Below, in pieces: positions 8,306 to 15,454 of a stretch of 24,837 bases of DNA. Positions within the stretch are counted from its first letter, which is position 1, and each line of letters begins with the position of its first letter. The notes beneath the pieces are model-generated. The model saw only the letters and a program-made list of their open reading frames with translations, was not told the origin of the DNA and did no database searches. The translations under genes were made by a program, and so were the position numbers. The DNA comes from Baffinella frigidus (taxonomy: Eukaryota > Cryptophyceae > Cryptomonadales > Baffinellaceae): assembly GCA_026770585.1 (NCBI GenBank), contig MU647575.1, forward strand, positions 15,581 to 40,417, given 5' to 3'.

Positions 8306-8429
8306 CCATGCCAGGCTGATCGAAGCGTCTACGTTTGATATCTTTCAAGGGAAATCCCTTGAATCCTCGAATCAACTACGTCAGATCTTACGTGGATAAG
8401 GCGTCAGTTTCCTTCGAGCCCTCTGTGGG
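8306..8429 (+). mobile_element. Family A element, copy 1
   Basis: It has the family order: degenerate left end CCATGCCAGGC, GATATCTTTCAAGGGAAATC, a palindromic core ACGTCAGATCTTACGTGG, and right end TTTCCTTCGAGCCCTCTG. The homologues are at 9480, 10911, 11357 and 14716. Confidence 0.85.
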
Positions 8430-8487
8430 AGCATTCAAGGGGCGTCCCACACGCGCCCGATCCTCACCTGGCGCCAGTACTTTGAGA

Positions 8488-8635
8488 AAGAGCGGGAGAG
8501 AGAGGGAGAGAGAGCGTGTGTGTGTGAGAGAGAGAGAGAGGGAGAGAGAGAGAGGAAGAGAGGGAGAGGGAGGGGGAGAGGGAGAGAGAGAGAGAGAGGG
8601 AGAGCGAGAGCGAGAGGGAGAGCGAGAGAGCGACA
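8488..8635. repeat. GA microsatellite
   Basis: (GA)n with GGGAGA, GTGTGT and GAGCGA variants. It complements the CT tract at 7838, so the two could pair. Confidence 0.95.
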
Positions 8636-8724
8636 CCTTGCGCGACGCCGACACCGTGAGAGACTGGGCCCTGCTGCACCCTTGGGCTCCTAACGCCCGA
8701 ACCAGTCTGGCGTGGTCAAAACAA

Positions 8725-8760
8725 GTTTTGACCAGTTCCGCAAAAGGAGACAAGTTGACC
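8725..8760 (+). repeat. Dispersed motif shared with 5007-5042
   Basis: TTGACCAGTTCCGCAAAAGG followed by AGACAAGTTGACC. See the copy upstream of the gene start at 5070. Confidence 0.55.
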
Positions 8761-8807
8761 CGTGGCTGAACCCCGAAGACTTTCGCAGGAGTACCTTGAG
8801 ACGATGA

Positions 8808-9475
8808 TGAACACGGCACCCTACACATACACGGTCCAACTCCGGAACACTGCACCCTCAACCCTCAACCTTACAACTACACGGTCCACCCCCTAAACCC
8901 TAAATCCTGAACCCCAAATCCTGTCGCCTGCCCCCTGAACCCTAAACCCTGAGCCCTGAGCCCTGAACCCTGAACCCTGAACCCTGAACCCTGAACCCTG
9001 AACCCTGAACCCTGAACCCTGAACGTGGCACCCTACACATGCACGGTCCGACCCTTAAACTCTCAACCCTCAACCCTGAACCCTGCACCCTGAACCCTGA
9101 ACCCTGAACCCTGAACCCTGAACCCTGAACCTTCAACCCTGCACACACACGGCCCATTCCCTGAACCCTCAACCCTAAACCTTGAAACCTAAACCGCGAA
9201 CCCTGAACCCTAAGCCCAATCCCTTAGCCGTACAAATAAATGGTCCAATTCCTAAACCCTGAACCTCAAACCCTGATCCTCAGCCCTAAACCCTGAACCA
9301 TAAACCCTAAACCCTGAACCCTAAACCCTAAACCCTGAACCCTGAACGCGGCACCCTACACATACCCGGTCCGCCCCATGAACCCAGAAGCCTAAGCCCT
9401 GCTCCCTGCCCCCTAAACCCTAAACCCTGAACCCTGAACGCTAAACCCTGAACCTTAAACTCTAAACCCTCAACT
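8808..9475. repeat. CCCTGAA array with an embedded higher-order spacer
   Basis: Near-pure CCCTGAA runs (8958-9020 and 9068-9130) and CCCTAAA runs are interrupted by a non-heptamer spacer, GGCACCCTACACATACACGG followed by TCC. It occurs at 8814, 9026 and 9348, with decayed forms near 8870, 9143 and 9227. The array is therefore organised as heptamer blocks separated by a repeated spacer. Confidence 0.9.
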
Positions 9476-9479
9476 AGAC

Positions 9480-9562
9480 GGAAAAGCCTTGAATTCTTGA
9501 TTCAATCGCGGCAGATCTGACGCGGATAAGGTGCAGGGTTCCCTCGATCGTTCTGGTGCGGG
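9480..9562 (+). mobile_element. Family A element, truncated copy 2
   Basis: GAAAAGCCTTGAATTCTTGA, CGGCAGATCTGACGCGGATA and TTCCCTCGATCGTTCTGGTG match the right two thirds of 8306-8429. The left third is missing; heptamer repeats sit directly in its place. Confidence 0.8.
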
Positions 9563-9589
9563 GGGGACGCGGGTCCACGTAAGGCTCTT

Positions 9590-9900
9590 CGAGGGTTATT
9601 CGGTGCCCGTTCTTGGAGCCATTCGCCCGTTCCTGGAGCTGTTTGTCAACTTTTGGCCGAGATGGCCTCAGGCTCGTCGAAAACCCTGATCGAATTGACT
9701 TTTAAAACAGCCCCCAAAGAGCCATGTGTGGCCACTCAGTGCTGCGCCCTCCCTGACAGGCCTAACTCCTCACACCTCACCCCCTCTCGGGTTGTACGCA
9801 CAACCCCCCACCCCAACTCCCAACCCCTAACCCCTGACACACAGATCTCGGCGAACTGGGGTTCGACGATGGGAGGGTCGAAGGACAACCCTTTCCTGCA
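9590..9900 (+). other. Weak exon-like region
   Basis: Two frames look partly protein-like: GYSVPVLGAIRPFLELFVNF to about 9670, and one from ATG 9662 (MASGSSKTLIELTFKTAPKE) that runs to a CTGCAG|GTGCCT donor-like site at about 9900. CCCGTTCYTGGAGC is duplicated at 9607 and 9627. There is no homology I can name. Confidence 0.25.
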
Positions 9901-9907
9901 GGTGCCT

Positions 9908-10050
9908 GCTCTCTCTCTCTCTCTCACACACACCCCCTCCCCCCTCTCTCTCTCCCTCTCTCTTTCCCTCTCCCTCCAGCCCCCCGCACCTGCTCGGACA
10001 GAGAGGAGGGAGAGAGGGAGAGAAAGAAAGAGAGATAGAGACAGAGAATA
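9908..10050. repeat. CT then GA microsatellites, self-complementary
   Basis: (CT)n at 9908-9980 is followed after about 25 bp by (GA)n at 10003-10048. The two halves can form a large hairpin. Confidence 0.9.
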
Positions 10051-10196
10051 TCAGAGCCTGCTCGAGGTGGGCTGGTTCGCTCTTAATGCAGGCGTCGGTC
10101 GCATCTGATGGCCCCGAAAAGAATGATACACTGGCTAATCTTGACGCTTGAGCATCAACATCGTCGATACCACACAGCGGGCTGCGAGGGGAGTTT

Positions 10197-10322
10197 CGGC
10201 CCATCTTGGGCCGAGTTTCCGTTATCTTACAAGAAGGAACCTCTCCTGTGTCCATACGGATTGCATACCGTAGGGTCGTAGGTCTTATCGCTGAAGGGTC
10301 ATTCGAAATGTATTCGAAGTCC
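10197..10322 (-). mobile_element. Family H element, copy H2 (reverse orientation)
   Basis: Its reverse complement reads TTCGAATGACCCTTCAGCGA, ACCCTACGGTATGCAATCCG, and finally GATAACGGAAACTCGGCCCA. This matches 17098-17215 and 18112-18245 along the whole length. Confidence 0.8.
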
Positions 10323-10342
10323 GGTGTATGGTTTGCCGTGGT

Positions 10343-10494
10343 CTTATCTCAGAAAAGGGATGCTAAAATTCGTTTTCTTAAGTCAATTCCTGCATAAATT
10401 CGTCAACTTATTCTTTTCTATGTGTATAAGTTGACGTATTTGAAGGGGAATTGACTTAAGAAAACGAAATTTAGAATCCGTTTTCTGAGATAAG
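10343..10494. mobile_element. Hairpin element, family I copy 1
   Basis: Nearly the whole 152 bp folds back: CTTATCTCAGAAAA, CGTTTTCTTAAGTCAATTCC and ATTCGTCAACTTAT are complementary to the right half. Its core matches the hairpin at 14391-14514. Confidence 0.9.
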
Positions 10495-10570
10495 GTCTGA
10501 TTCTTCTCGTGGCCAACAGATGGGCAATCTGCTCCAGGCTGATAGCTGTCAACTCAAGCAGATCAGTTTC

Positions 10571-10735
10571 CGTGGCCATCAAATGTCCGTGGCCATCAAA
10601 CCGCCTTTTTTGCTGTCTCCAGGGTGAAATTTATCAGATTTTACTGTTGCAGCATCGGCATAGCTCTAACATGGGACAAAACCCACCCCACGATAGCAAA
10701 AACACGGTTTGAATTGCATGGCCCCGCTCATGAAG
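10571..10735. mobile_element. Inverted-repeat element, family M copy 1
   Basis: CCGTGGCCATCAAA is duplicated at 10571 and 10587. AAACCGCCTTTTTTGCT...ACCCACCCCACGATAGCAAA and GAATTGCATGGCC follow. The ends are inverted and the element aligns with 19533-19697. Confidence 0.75.
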
Positions 10736-10910
10736 ATGGTAGCTCCGATCTGACGAAACCTGTCCCCCTAGCAAGGTCGTCATATTTGTATATATCAGGA
10801 TTATATGAGGGCTTGTTGTAGGCGTATACGTTGAAACCCGACTGAGACAGCGCTAGGGTTTTGGGTTGTGCACCAGACGGCGAGTACGCTTGCATCAAGG
10901 TATGACCTCG

Positions 10911-11035
10911 CCACGCCAGAGGGCTCGAAACGTCCACTTTTGACATCTTTCAGGGGAAATCCCCTGCATACTTGAGTTGACAACGTCAGATCCAACGTGG
11001 AAAAGGAAGAGGTTTCCCTCGAGCCCTCTGGCGTG
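10911..11035 (+). mobile_element. Family A element, copy 3 (most complete)
   Basis: CCACGCCAGAGGGCTCGAAA at the left is inverted to CCCTCGAGCCCTCTGGCGTG at the right. Inside are TTTCAGGGGAAATCCCCTG (itself palindromic) and ACGTCAGATCCAACGTGG. The length is 125 bp. No open frame of note is present, so it is a non-autonomous element. Confidence 0.9.
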
Positions 11036-11038
11036 AAA

Positions 11039-11084
11039 TGCACGGCTGTGGGGGGGGGGCGCACGGCTGTGGGGGGGGGGGCGC
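11039..11084 (+). repeat. Two GCACGGCTGT-G(9-12) units
   Basis: GCACGGCTGT followed by a long G run and C occurs twice in tandem. The G-run length is prone to sequencing error. Confidence 0.8.
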
Positions 11085-11124
11085 AGCGGTCCATGTCGTC
11101 GCAGCGCCCTTTCCTCTCAATCTG

Positions 11125-11290
11125 ATAGGGTAACGTCCTGAAAACCGGGTAGTCAGGCCTACGGCATTGCCTACGGTAGGCCATAGGGCTCCTAGGATCT
11201 AATGTTTCGTAGTACCCCCCCTTGGCCCCTACAGCCTACCGTAGGCAATACCGTAGGCTAAACTACCGGGTTTTCAGGACGTTAGCCTAT
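11125..11290. mobile_element. Element G, long inverted repeat
   Basis: The ends ATAGGGTAACGTCCTGAAAA and its complement match with one change, and the arms run about 60 bp inward through CTACGGCATTGCCTACGGTA. The inner arm shares CCTACGGTAGGC with family H. The total is 166 bp. Confidence 0.9.
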
Positions 11291-11319
11291 GAAATCCTTT
11301 CAACGGTTTCGTTTCACAG

Positions 11320-11355
11320 AGGGGCGCGGTGAAGACATACAACGAGCCGATCCAC
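11320..11355 (+). pseudogene. Exon fragment, KTYDE module copy 1
   Basis: After a polypyrimidine-rich TTTCGTTTCACAG acceptor the frame reads RGAVKTYNEPIHRN. It is homologous to the fragments at 11678 and 11818 and then passes directly into a family A element. Confidence 0.4.
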
Positions 11356-11356
11356 C

Positions 11357-11467
11357 GAAACATCTACTTTGGACATCTTTCAGGGGAAATCCCCTACATA
11401 CTTAAAACAACGACGCCAGATCTGGCGTGGATAAGTCTTCGGTTTTCCTCGAGCCCTCTGGCGTGGT
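11357..11467 (+). mobile_element. Family A element, copy 4
   Basis: GAAACATCTACTTTGGACAT, CTTTCAGGGGAAATCCCCTA, the perfect core ACGCCAGATCTGGCGT, and right end CTCGAGCCCTCTGGCGTGGT. The left terminal repeat has been replaced by the exon fragment at 11320. Confidence 0.85.
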
Positions 11468-11677
11468 TTCCTCTCAATCCTTTCAACAGAGCAACTGAAC
11501 TGAATCACTTCCTTTTTAATAGGAGGTTGAATAGGATGAATTAGTTAGGGCACAGTAAATTTAAGTGTGCCTTTCAATTCAATGAAAATACAAATTAGGG
11601 AACTGACTCGGATCAAATGAAACTGCTAATACGGAAACTCATTCAGTTATCTTGAAAGATGAAATTTCGTTTCGCAG
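11468..11677. other. AT-richer spacer, intron-like
   Basis: It has no open frame, a hairpin GGCACA/TGTGCC at 11549-11571, and ends in TTTCGTTTCGCAG, a good acceptor for the fragment at 11678. It is compatible with an intron. Confidence 0.3.
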
Positions 11678-11715
11678 AGAGCCGTGGTGAAGACGTACAC
11701 CCAGAATATCCTAAA
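11678..11715 (+). pseudogene. Exon fragment, KTYDE module copy 2
   Basis: After TTTCGCAG the frame reads RAVVKTYTQNILK. It matches copies at 11320 and 11818 for its first eight residues, then diverges into a family K-like stretch at about 11729-11790 (CCTTTCCACCAAAGTCAA... GAGGATTTTCTGGTTTA). Confidence 0.4.
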
Positions 11716-11817
11716 GACCTTTCCACCAAAGTCAATTTGTCCGGAGATAACCAACTTTGAGGATTTTCTGGTTTACGTCAACGTATCAAGTGATGTGCTA
11801 AATGTGCGGGGGTGCAG

Positions 11818-11902
11818 AGGGCCGCGATGAAGACGTACGACGAGACAATCCATCCCCAGAAAGTCGTCAAGGGCATCATGCAAATCCGCGAGCAGCTCAA
11901 AG
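11818..11902 (+). CDS. Exon-like module KTYDE/KVVKGI, copy 3 (complete)
   Basis: The acceptor GGTGCAG precedes an 85 nt block that ends CTCAAAG|GT. The frame reads RAAMKTYDETIHPQKVVKGI, then MQIREQLK. Two partial copies of its first half lie upstream (11320, 11678) and two of its second half downstream (12095, 12293), always in the same orientation. Conservation at protein level with changes at DNA level suggests former coding function. The family is not recognised; the sequence is likely helical. It may be a tandemly duplicated exon of a larger gene, now broken by element insertions. Confidence 0.4.
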
Positions 11903-12083
11903 GTTCAGCCCTGCAAAAAAACCCGACAGCAAAGAGCTCCAATTCTCATCAGTTTTGGCGTGTTTCCTGGGTAGACCGCGCCCGCATTCGGAAGGATCTT
12001 AGAGGGTTTTGCGTCCATCCGAAGTTGAATGCTATGTTAGGCATTGATTGATGACAAAAGTCACACCCTCCTACCCGTAAGAT

Positions 12084-12226
12084 GACACAGGCATTTCGTC
12101 AAGGGCATCACGGTCATCCGCGAACAGCTCAATGGTCCTCTGCGGGAGAGCTACATGTCATTTTACACCATGCGCCCTTTTATTATTTTCCTTGAAATCG
12201 GCAAAGATTGCCGGAAAAGCCCCTAG
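12084..12226 (+). pseudogene. Exon fragment, KVVKGI module copy 4 with C-terminal extension
   Basis: The frame reads HRHFVKGITVIREQLNG and stays open through PLRESYMSFYTMRPFIIFLE to a TAG at 12224. The first part matches 11864-11902; the continuation is unique. It may be read-through of an intron. Confidence 0.35.
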
Positions 12227-12227
12227 A

Positions 12228-12335
12228 TAATTGACTTTGATGGCAATGGCAACAGCAAGATAATTGGTTCTATCATAATTCTAGGCTTTGAGAAAGTCGT
12301 CAACGGCATCATGGACATTCGCGAGCAGCTCAAAG
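12228..12335 (+). pseudogene. Exon fragment, KVVKGI module copy 5
   Basis: The open frame starts IIDFDGNGNSKII and continues GFEKVVNGIMDIREQLK. The first part resembles a degenerate EF-hand loop (D-x-D-G-N-G), but the usual Glu at loop position 12 is Gly, so calcium binding is not supported. The module ends CAAAG exactly where element P begins with GTCTAG. Confidence 0.35.
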
Positions 12336-12463
12336 GTCTAGTCCTGCCCGAGTTTATGTATTCTGGCTCGCCCCTAAAAGTGTTTTACAGCAGAAATTCA
12401 GCACAAACGGGCGAATAAACGGCGTGTAGGACGAGCCAGAATCAAACTCAGGCAGGGCTAGAC
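12336..12463. mobile_element. Inverted-repeat element P, at an exon edge
   Basis: The left arm GTCTAGTCCTGCCCGAGTTT...TCTGGCTCG is inverted to CGAGCCAGAATCAAACTCAG...GGGCTAGAC, about 32 bp with few mismatches. The total is 128 bp. The first bases are GT directly after an exon-like CAAAG, and an AG lies within the terminal CTAGAC, so it could act as an intron. Its right arm is shared with the left arm of the fold-back beginning at 12435. Confidence 0.75.
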
Positions 12464-12653
12464 GGTGACGGGTTTGTACCGCAGACCCAGTACGTCGTCT
12501 TGAGGATAGTCTAGCTGTCCCACTCGAGGCGGGAAGAGGGAGTACTAGAAATGTGGGGTCGTTAAATTTAGTACCAGTGACGGGCAGGCTTGGTCACGTA
12601 AATCAAGGAATTCCTGGAGTTACGTGACCAAACGCCGCTATTTATGTGAAAAT

Positions 12654-12760
12654 AGAGAAAAAGAGAAGAAGAGCACGTGAGAGAGAAAAAGAGAAGAAGA
12701 GCACGTGAGAGCACGTGAGAGAGAAAAAGAGAAGAAGAGCACGTGAGAGCACGTGAGAGG
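12654..12760 (+). repeat. GA-rich CACGTG repeats in the fold-back loop
   Basis: AGAGAAAAAGAGAAGAAGAG followed by CACGTG occurs three times, and AGAGCACGTG is repeated once more after the second and third units. CACGTG is a common bHLH/bZIP binding core; function here is unproven. Confidence 0.85.
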
Positions 12761-12851
12761 GGTGCCTTTGAACTCCTTGCGGATGTCACCCATCTGACTA
12801 TTAACCCAAATTCGTTTAAAAATGATTAATAGGTCGACATAGCGGGCCAAA

Positions 12852-12887
12852 GCTTTTCAGTGGTGATCATGATCCCCACTGAAAAGC
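12852..12887. repeat. 36 bp near-perfect palindrome
   Basis: GCTTTTCAGTGG and CCACTGAAAAGC surround GATCATGATC, itself a palindrome. Only one symmetric pair (T/C) is mismatched. It lies in the loop of the fold-back. Confidence 0.85.
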
Positions 12888-13190
12888 CTCACGCGTGCTC
12901 ACTCCTCGAGACTAGAAGTGTGACTATCTTAAAACATGATGGACCGAAGGGAAAAAAAGAAGTGTGTAGTAATTTTCACATAAATAGCGGCGTTTGGTCA
13001 CGTAACTCCAGGAATTCCTTGATTTACGTGACCAAGCCTGCCCGTCACTGGTACTAAATTTAACGACCCCACATTTCTAGTACTCCCTCTTCCCGCCTCG
13101 AGTGGGACAGCTAGACTATCCTCAAGACGACGTACTGGGTCTGCGGTACAAACCCGTCACCGTCTAGCCCTGCCTGAGTTTGATTCTGGC

Positions 13191-13375
13191 ATGTCCTGTT
13201 CTTCTTCTTGGTCTGCTGCTTCTTCTTCTCCTTCTCCTTCTCCTTCTACTTTTTTCTTTTCTTCTTCTTCTTCTTTTTCTTCGTCTCCTTCTTCTTCTTC
13301 GTCTTCTTCTTGCTCGTCTTCTTGTTCGTCTACTTCTCCTTCTTCTTTCTCTTCTTTTTCCTCTTCGTTATTACT
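13191..13375. repeat. CTT-rich polypyrimidine tract
   Basis: (CTT)n and CTC variants, almost pure pyrimidine on the plus strand. All three plus frames are open (poly-Leu, poly-Ser, poly-Phe), which is a composition artefact. Confidence 0.95.
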
Positions 13376-13412
13376 CTACGGGTTTCCCTGGTGCAAAACA
13401 TGCCCGGGCCTG

Positions 13413-13474
13413 ACAGCGTGTAACAGCGTTACTCATCCGCAATTACAGCGTGTAACAGCGTTACTCATCCGCAA
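13413..13474 (+). repeat. 32 bp tandem repeat, two copies
   Basis: ACAGCGTGTAACAGCGTTAC plus TCATCCGCAA occurs at 13413 and 13445. Each unit contains the hairpin GTAAC-AGC-GTTAC. It is followed directly by heptamers. Confidence 0.9.
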
Positions 13475-13572
13475 CCCTAAACCCTGAACCCTAAACCCTA
13501 AACCCTAAACCCTAAACCTCAAATCCCAAACCCTAAACACTAAAACCTAAACCCTAAACCCTAAACCCCTCT
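13475..13572. repeat. CCCTAAA array
   Basis: About thirteen heptamers, mostly exact CCCTAAA, with CCCTGAA and CCTCAAA variants. Confidence 0.92.
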
Positions 13573-13576
13573 GCAG

Positions 13577-13644
13577 GCGAGTGGGTCAACGATCTTGGCA
13601 CCATCGATTTCGAGGACCACATCTTTTTCGAGGTCCTTCTCTAG
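13577..13644 (+). CDS. Possible terminal exon (or minus-strand ORF)
   Basis: After CTCTGCAG the plus frame reads EWVNDLGTIDFEDHIFFEVL, one more Leu, and TAG. This looks like an acidic protein C-terminus. The minus strand also has an open frame over 13561-13749 (MIWLDDECVLLEGGLGARPR..., ...KDVVLEIDGAKIVDPLAC), which also looks protein-like. I cannot decide between them; the heptamer array directly upstream on the plus strand would have to lie in an intron. Confidence 0.3.
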
Positions 13645-13748
13645 CGAACCCCGAAGCAATCTCACGGGTGTGCGATCGATTCGAACTAGACGCGGACGCG
13701 CACCTAACCCTCCCTCCAGCAACACACATTCATCGTCCAGCCATATCA

Positions 13749-13897
13749 TAGCTCTGTCCCACTTAATCTCGTCTCATTCTTGAAAACATTTAGCCGTAAA
13801 TGAATGGACCGATGATTTGTTCTGGAGATTCTTCCTGAATTAATGATGGCGGCAAATTGTTTTTAATGATGAGACGAAATCAAGCGGGACAGAGCTA
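13749..13897. mobile_element. Inverted-repeat element, family E-like (TAGCTCTGTCCC ends)
   Basis: TAGCTCTGTCCCACTTAATC and its complement at the right end match over about 43 bp with few changes, continuing through CGTCTCAT. Terminal TA on both sides could be a TA target duplication, as in Tc1/mariner-derived MITEs; this is inference. Another TAGCTCTGTCCC end starts 1 bp after, at 13899, and a solitary one lies at 16255. Confidence 0.85.
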
Positions 13898-13898
13898 G

Positions 13899-14008
13899 TA
13901 GCTCTGTCCCAGTTCAATTTGGGCGCGGAGATAGAGTCCCCCTCCCTGAAATTTCACAAGTGGATTTCACGAGGGGGGTTCAAAATCCACCAGTGAAATT
14001 TGGGTGGG
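13899..14008. mobile_element. Second TAGCTCTGTCCC end with internal hairpin
   Basis: It starts TAGCTCTGTCCCAGTTCAAT. A 19 bp inverted pair with two mismatches (AAATTTCACAAGTGGATTT at 13949 and its complement at 13983-14001) follows. The far end is missing, replaced by the exon array. Confidence 0.65.
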
Positions 14009-14390
14009 CAGGAGCTGGAAAGACGATGTGCACCGCGCGTGATTTTATTTATTTATCTGTAAAACGCAACGTTTCACAGAAATTTTGGTCAAAACGTAGA
14101 CTTTTCCGTGTCCAGGTGTGGTCTAACTCCTTGCGAAACGCACTGACGGAGCCTGATGGGGGGGGGGGCAGGAGCTGGAAAACGAGGTGACTCAAGCGTC
14201 CCTCGCCGAGGCTGCCCAACGCGGTAATTGATTTAATCAGGAGTCATAAGTAGAATTGCCTATGCCATAGTAATTTCTCCTATTATTTCTCCTGTGTGGT
14301 TAGATTCCAGCTGCTAGTGGCTGGAACACGAGGTGCATCACGTGCCCCTCGCCGAGGCCGCCGAACGCGGTACGCTTTCATCCCCAAAAA

Positions 14391-14514
14391 ACCCTTGAAA
14401 AAGTCTTTTTCTCAAGTCAACTCCTCTATAAATCCGTCGAATTCTTTACTCTACACATCAGTTGACGGATTTGTAGGGGACTTTACTTCAGGAAAAGGTC
14501 TTTTAAAAAAAAAA
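14391..14514. mobile_element. Hairpin element, family I copy 2
   Basis: AAGTCAACTCCTCTATAAAT and CCGTCGAATT pair with CAGTTGACGGATTTGTAGGG and GACTTTACTT. It is homologous to 10343-10494 in order and loop position, and is inserted within the exon array. Confidence 0.85.
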
Positions 14515-14715
14515 ATGAGATGAGATTTAGGGTCCACCCAGGATTGTTGGGAGGGGGGGTTGGTTTAATTAGGAGCCATGAGTAAAATTACTCATGCCAT
14601 AGTAATGTATCCTATAATTTCTCCTATATGGTTAGGGTTGACCTGCCAGGTTCTAGAAAATGAGAAAATGAGGTGCATCACGCGTCCTTCGCCGAGGCCC
14701 AACGCGGTACACTTC

Positions 14716-14843
14716 ACCACGCCAGAGGCCTCCAAACATCCACTTTGGGCATCTTTCCAGAAAACACCCCACTATGCTTGAGTCAACGACGCCAGATCTG
14801 GCGTGGATAAAGTGTCGGTTTCCCTCGAGCCCTCTGGCGTGGT
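14716..14843 (+). mobile_element. Family A element, copy 5
   Basis: ACCACGCCAGAGG and CCTCTGGCGTGGT are perfect 13 bp terminal inverted repeats. The centre holds ACGCCAGATCTGGCGTGGAT. It is 128 bp and sits inside the exon array. Confidence 0.9.
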
Positions 14844-15091
14844 AGTGTTTGAGGTGTAGGGTTCACGCCAGGAGCTGGAACACGAGGTGCATCAGGCGTC
14901 CCTCGCCGAGGCCGCCCAACGCGGCCTCGGCTGCCCAACGCGGTAATTGATTGAATCAGGAGTCATGAGTAGAATTGCCTATGCCAAAGTGATTTCTCCT
15001 ATGATTTCTCCTGTGTGGTTAGGGTTCAGCTGCTAGTGGCTGGAGATCGAGGTGCATCACGTGCCCCTCGCCGAGGCCGCCGAACGAGGTA

Positions 15092-15165
15092 CGGTTCAGA
15101 AACTCCTTCAAATTAACTGCCTCAAGGCAAGTTGACTTTTGATGAAAGGTTCGCAGTCCACCATG
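15092..15165 (-). mobile_element. Family K fragment
   Basis: CTCAAGGCAAGTTGACTTTT, GATGAAAGGTTCGCAGTCCA and CCATG match the terminal half of K copies at 8153 and 19386. The other end is absent. Confidence 0.65.
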
Positions 15166-15237
15166 AATTTCATAGGAAAACAATTTGAGGAGCTGGAAGA
15201 CGGTACGGTTTACGTTCTTTTATTTTCCTTGTTCCCT

Positions 15238-15324
15238 CGCGCTGCCTCTCTCCCGCTCTCTCGCGGTCTCTCCCTCTCCCTCTCCCTCTCCCTCTCCCTC
15301 TCCCTCTCACTCTCCCTCTCTCCC
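15238..15324. repeat. CTCCCT hexamer microsatellite
   Basis: Regular TCCCTC units, with a CTCTCGCGG start. Confidence 0.93.
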
Positions 15325-15325
15325 T

Positions 15326-15412
15326 TATCCGTAGGAACCCTCCTCAGTACCTACGGATTGCCTACCATAGGGTCTTTGTCTTAACGTTTATGGGTTATTC
15401 ACGAACCCCTAC
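15326..15412 (-). mobile_element. Family H element, copy H3 (reverse orientation)
   Basis: TATCCGTAGGAACCCTCCTC, CTACGGATTGCCTACCATAG and GTCTTAACGTTTATGGG follow the family order reversed. The CGGCCC end is missing, replaced by the hexamer tract. Confidence 0.7.
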
Positions 15413-15454
15413 GTCGTCCGCTGTGTGGTGGGGGCAGTTGCGCGAGGAGGAGAA

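Larger units (their letters stand above)
12435..13190. mobile_element. 756 bp fold-back element with 219 bp identical inverted arms
   Basis: Bases 12435-12653 are the exact reverse complement of 12972-13190 by direct comparison, with no mismatch or gap seen. AGGAC/GTCCT extends the pairing a little outside. The arms carry a family E-like core (CCTCAAGACGACGTACTGGG, GGTACAAACCCGTCA on the right arm) and a 42 bp near-palindrome at 12590-12631 built on TTGGTCACGTAA. The 318 bp between the arms has GAAGAAGAGCACGTG repeats and a 36 bp palindrome but no credible gene. It resembles fold-back transposons or a locus producing long hairpin RNA. Arm identity implies recent formation or continuing gene conversion. 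Confidence 0.92.
14010..15093 (+). pseudogene. Tandem exon-plus-intron array (QELEHEV module)
   Basis: The block CAGGAGCTGGAA...GTGCATCA... CCCTCGCCGAGGCCGCC-AACGCGG recurs at 14012 (partial), 14168, 14320, 14655, 14874 and 15037. The frame reads QELEHEVHQASLAEAAQRG or close variants (HHVPLAEAAERG). After it comes a repeated intron-like segment that starts GTAATTGATTTAATC and ends TTTCTCCTGTGTGGTTAG (14222, 14945; a version lacking the donor ends at 14635). The helical, charged sequence suggests a coiled-coil or repeat protein; no family is recognised. Copy-to-copy differences, a 22 bp internal duplication at 14930 and element insertions argue that at least some copies are dead. Confidence 0.5.

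Noticed and set aside
12228-12280. EF-hand calcium-binding loop
   Set aside because: D-F-D-G-N-G is present, but the required acidic residue at loop position 12 is Gly and the flanking helices do not fit.
13180-13487. Overlapping poly-Leu, poly-Ser and poly-Phe ORFs
   Set aside because: All three frames of a CTT tract are open; composition artefact.
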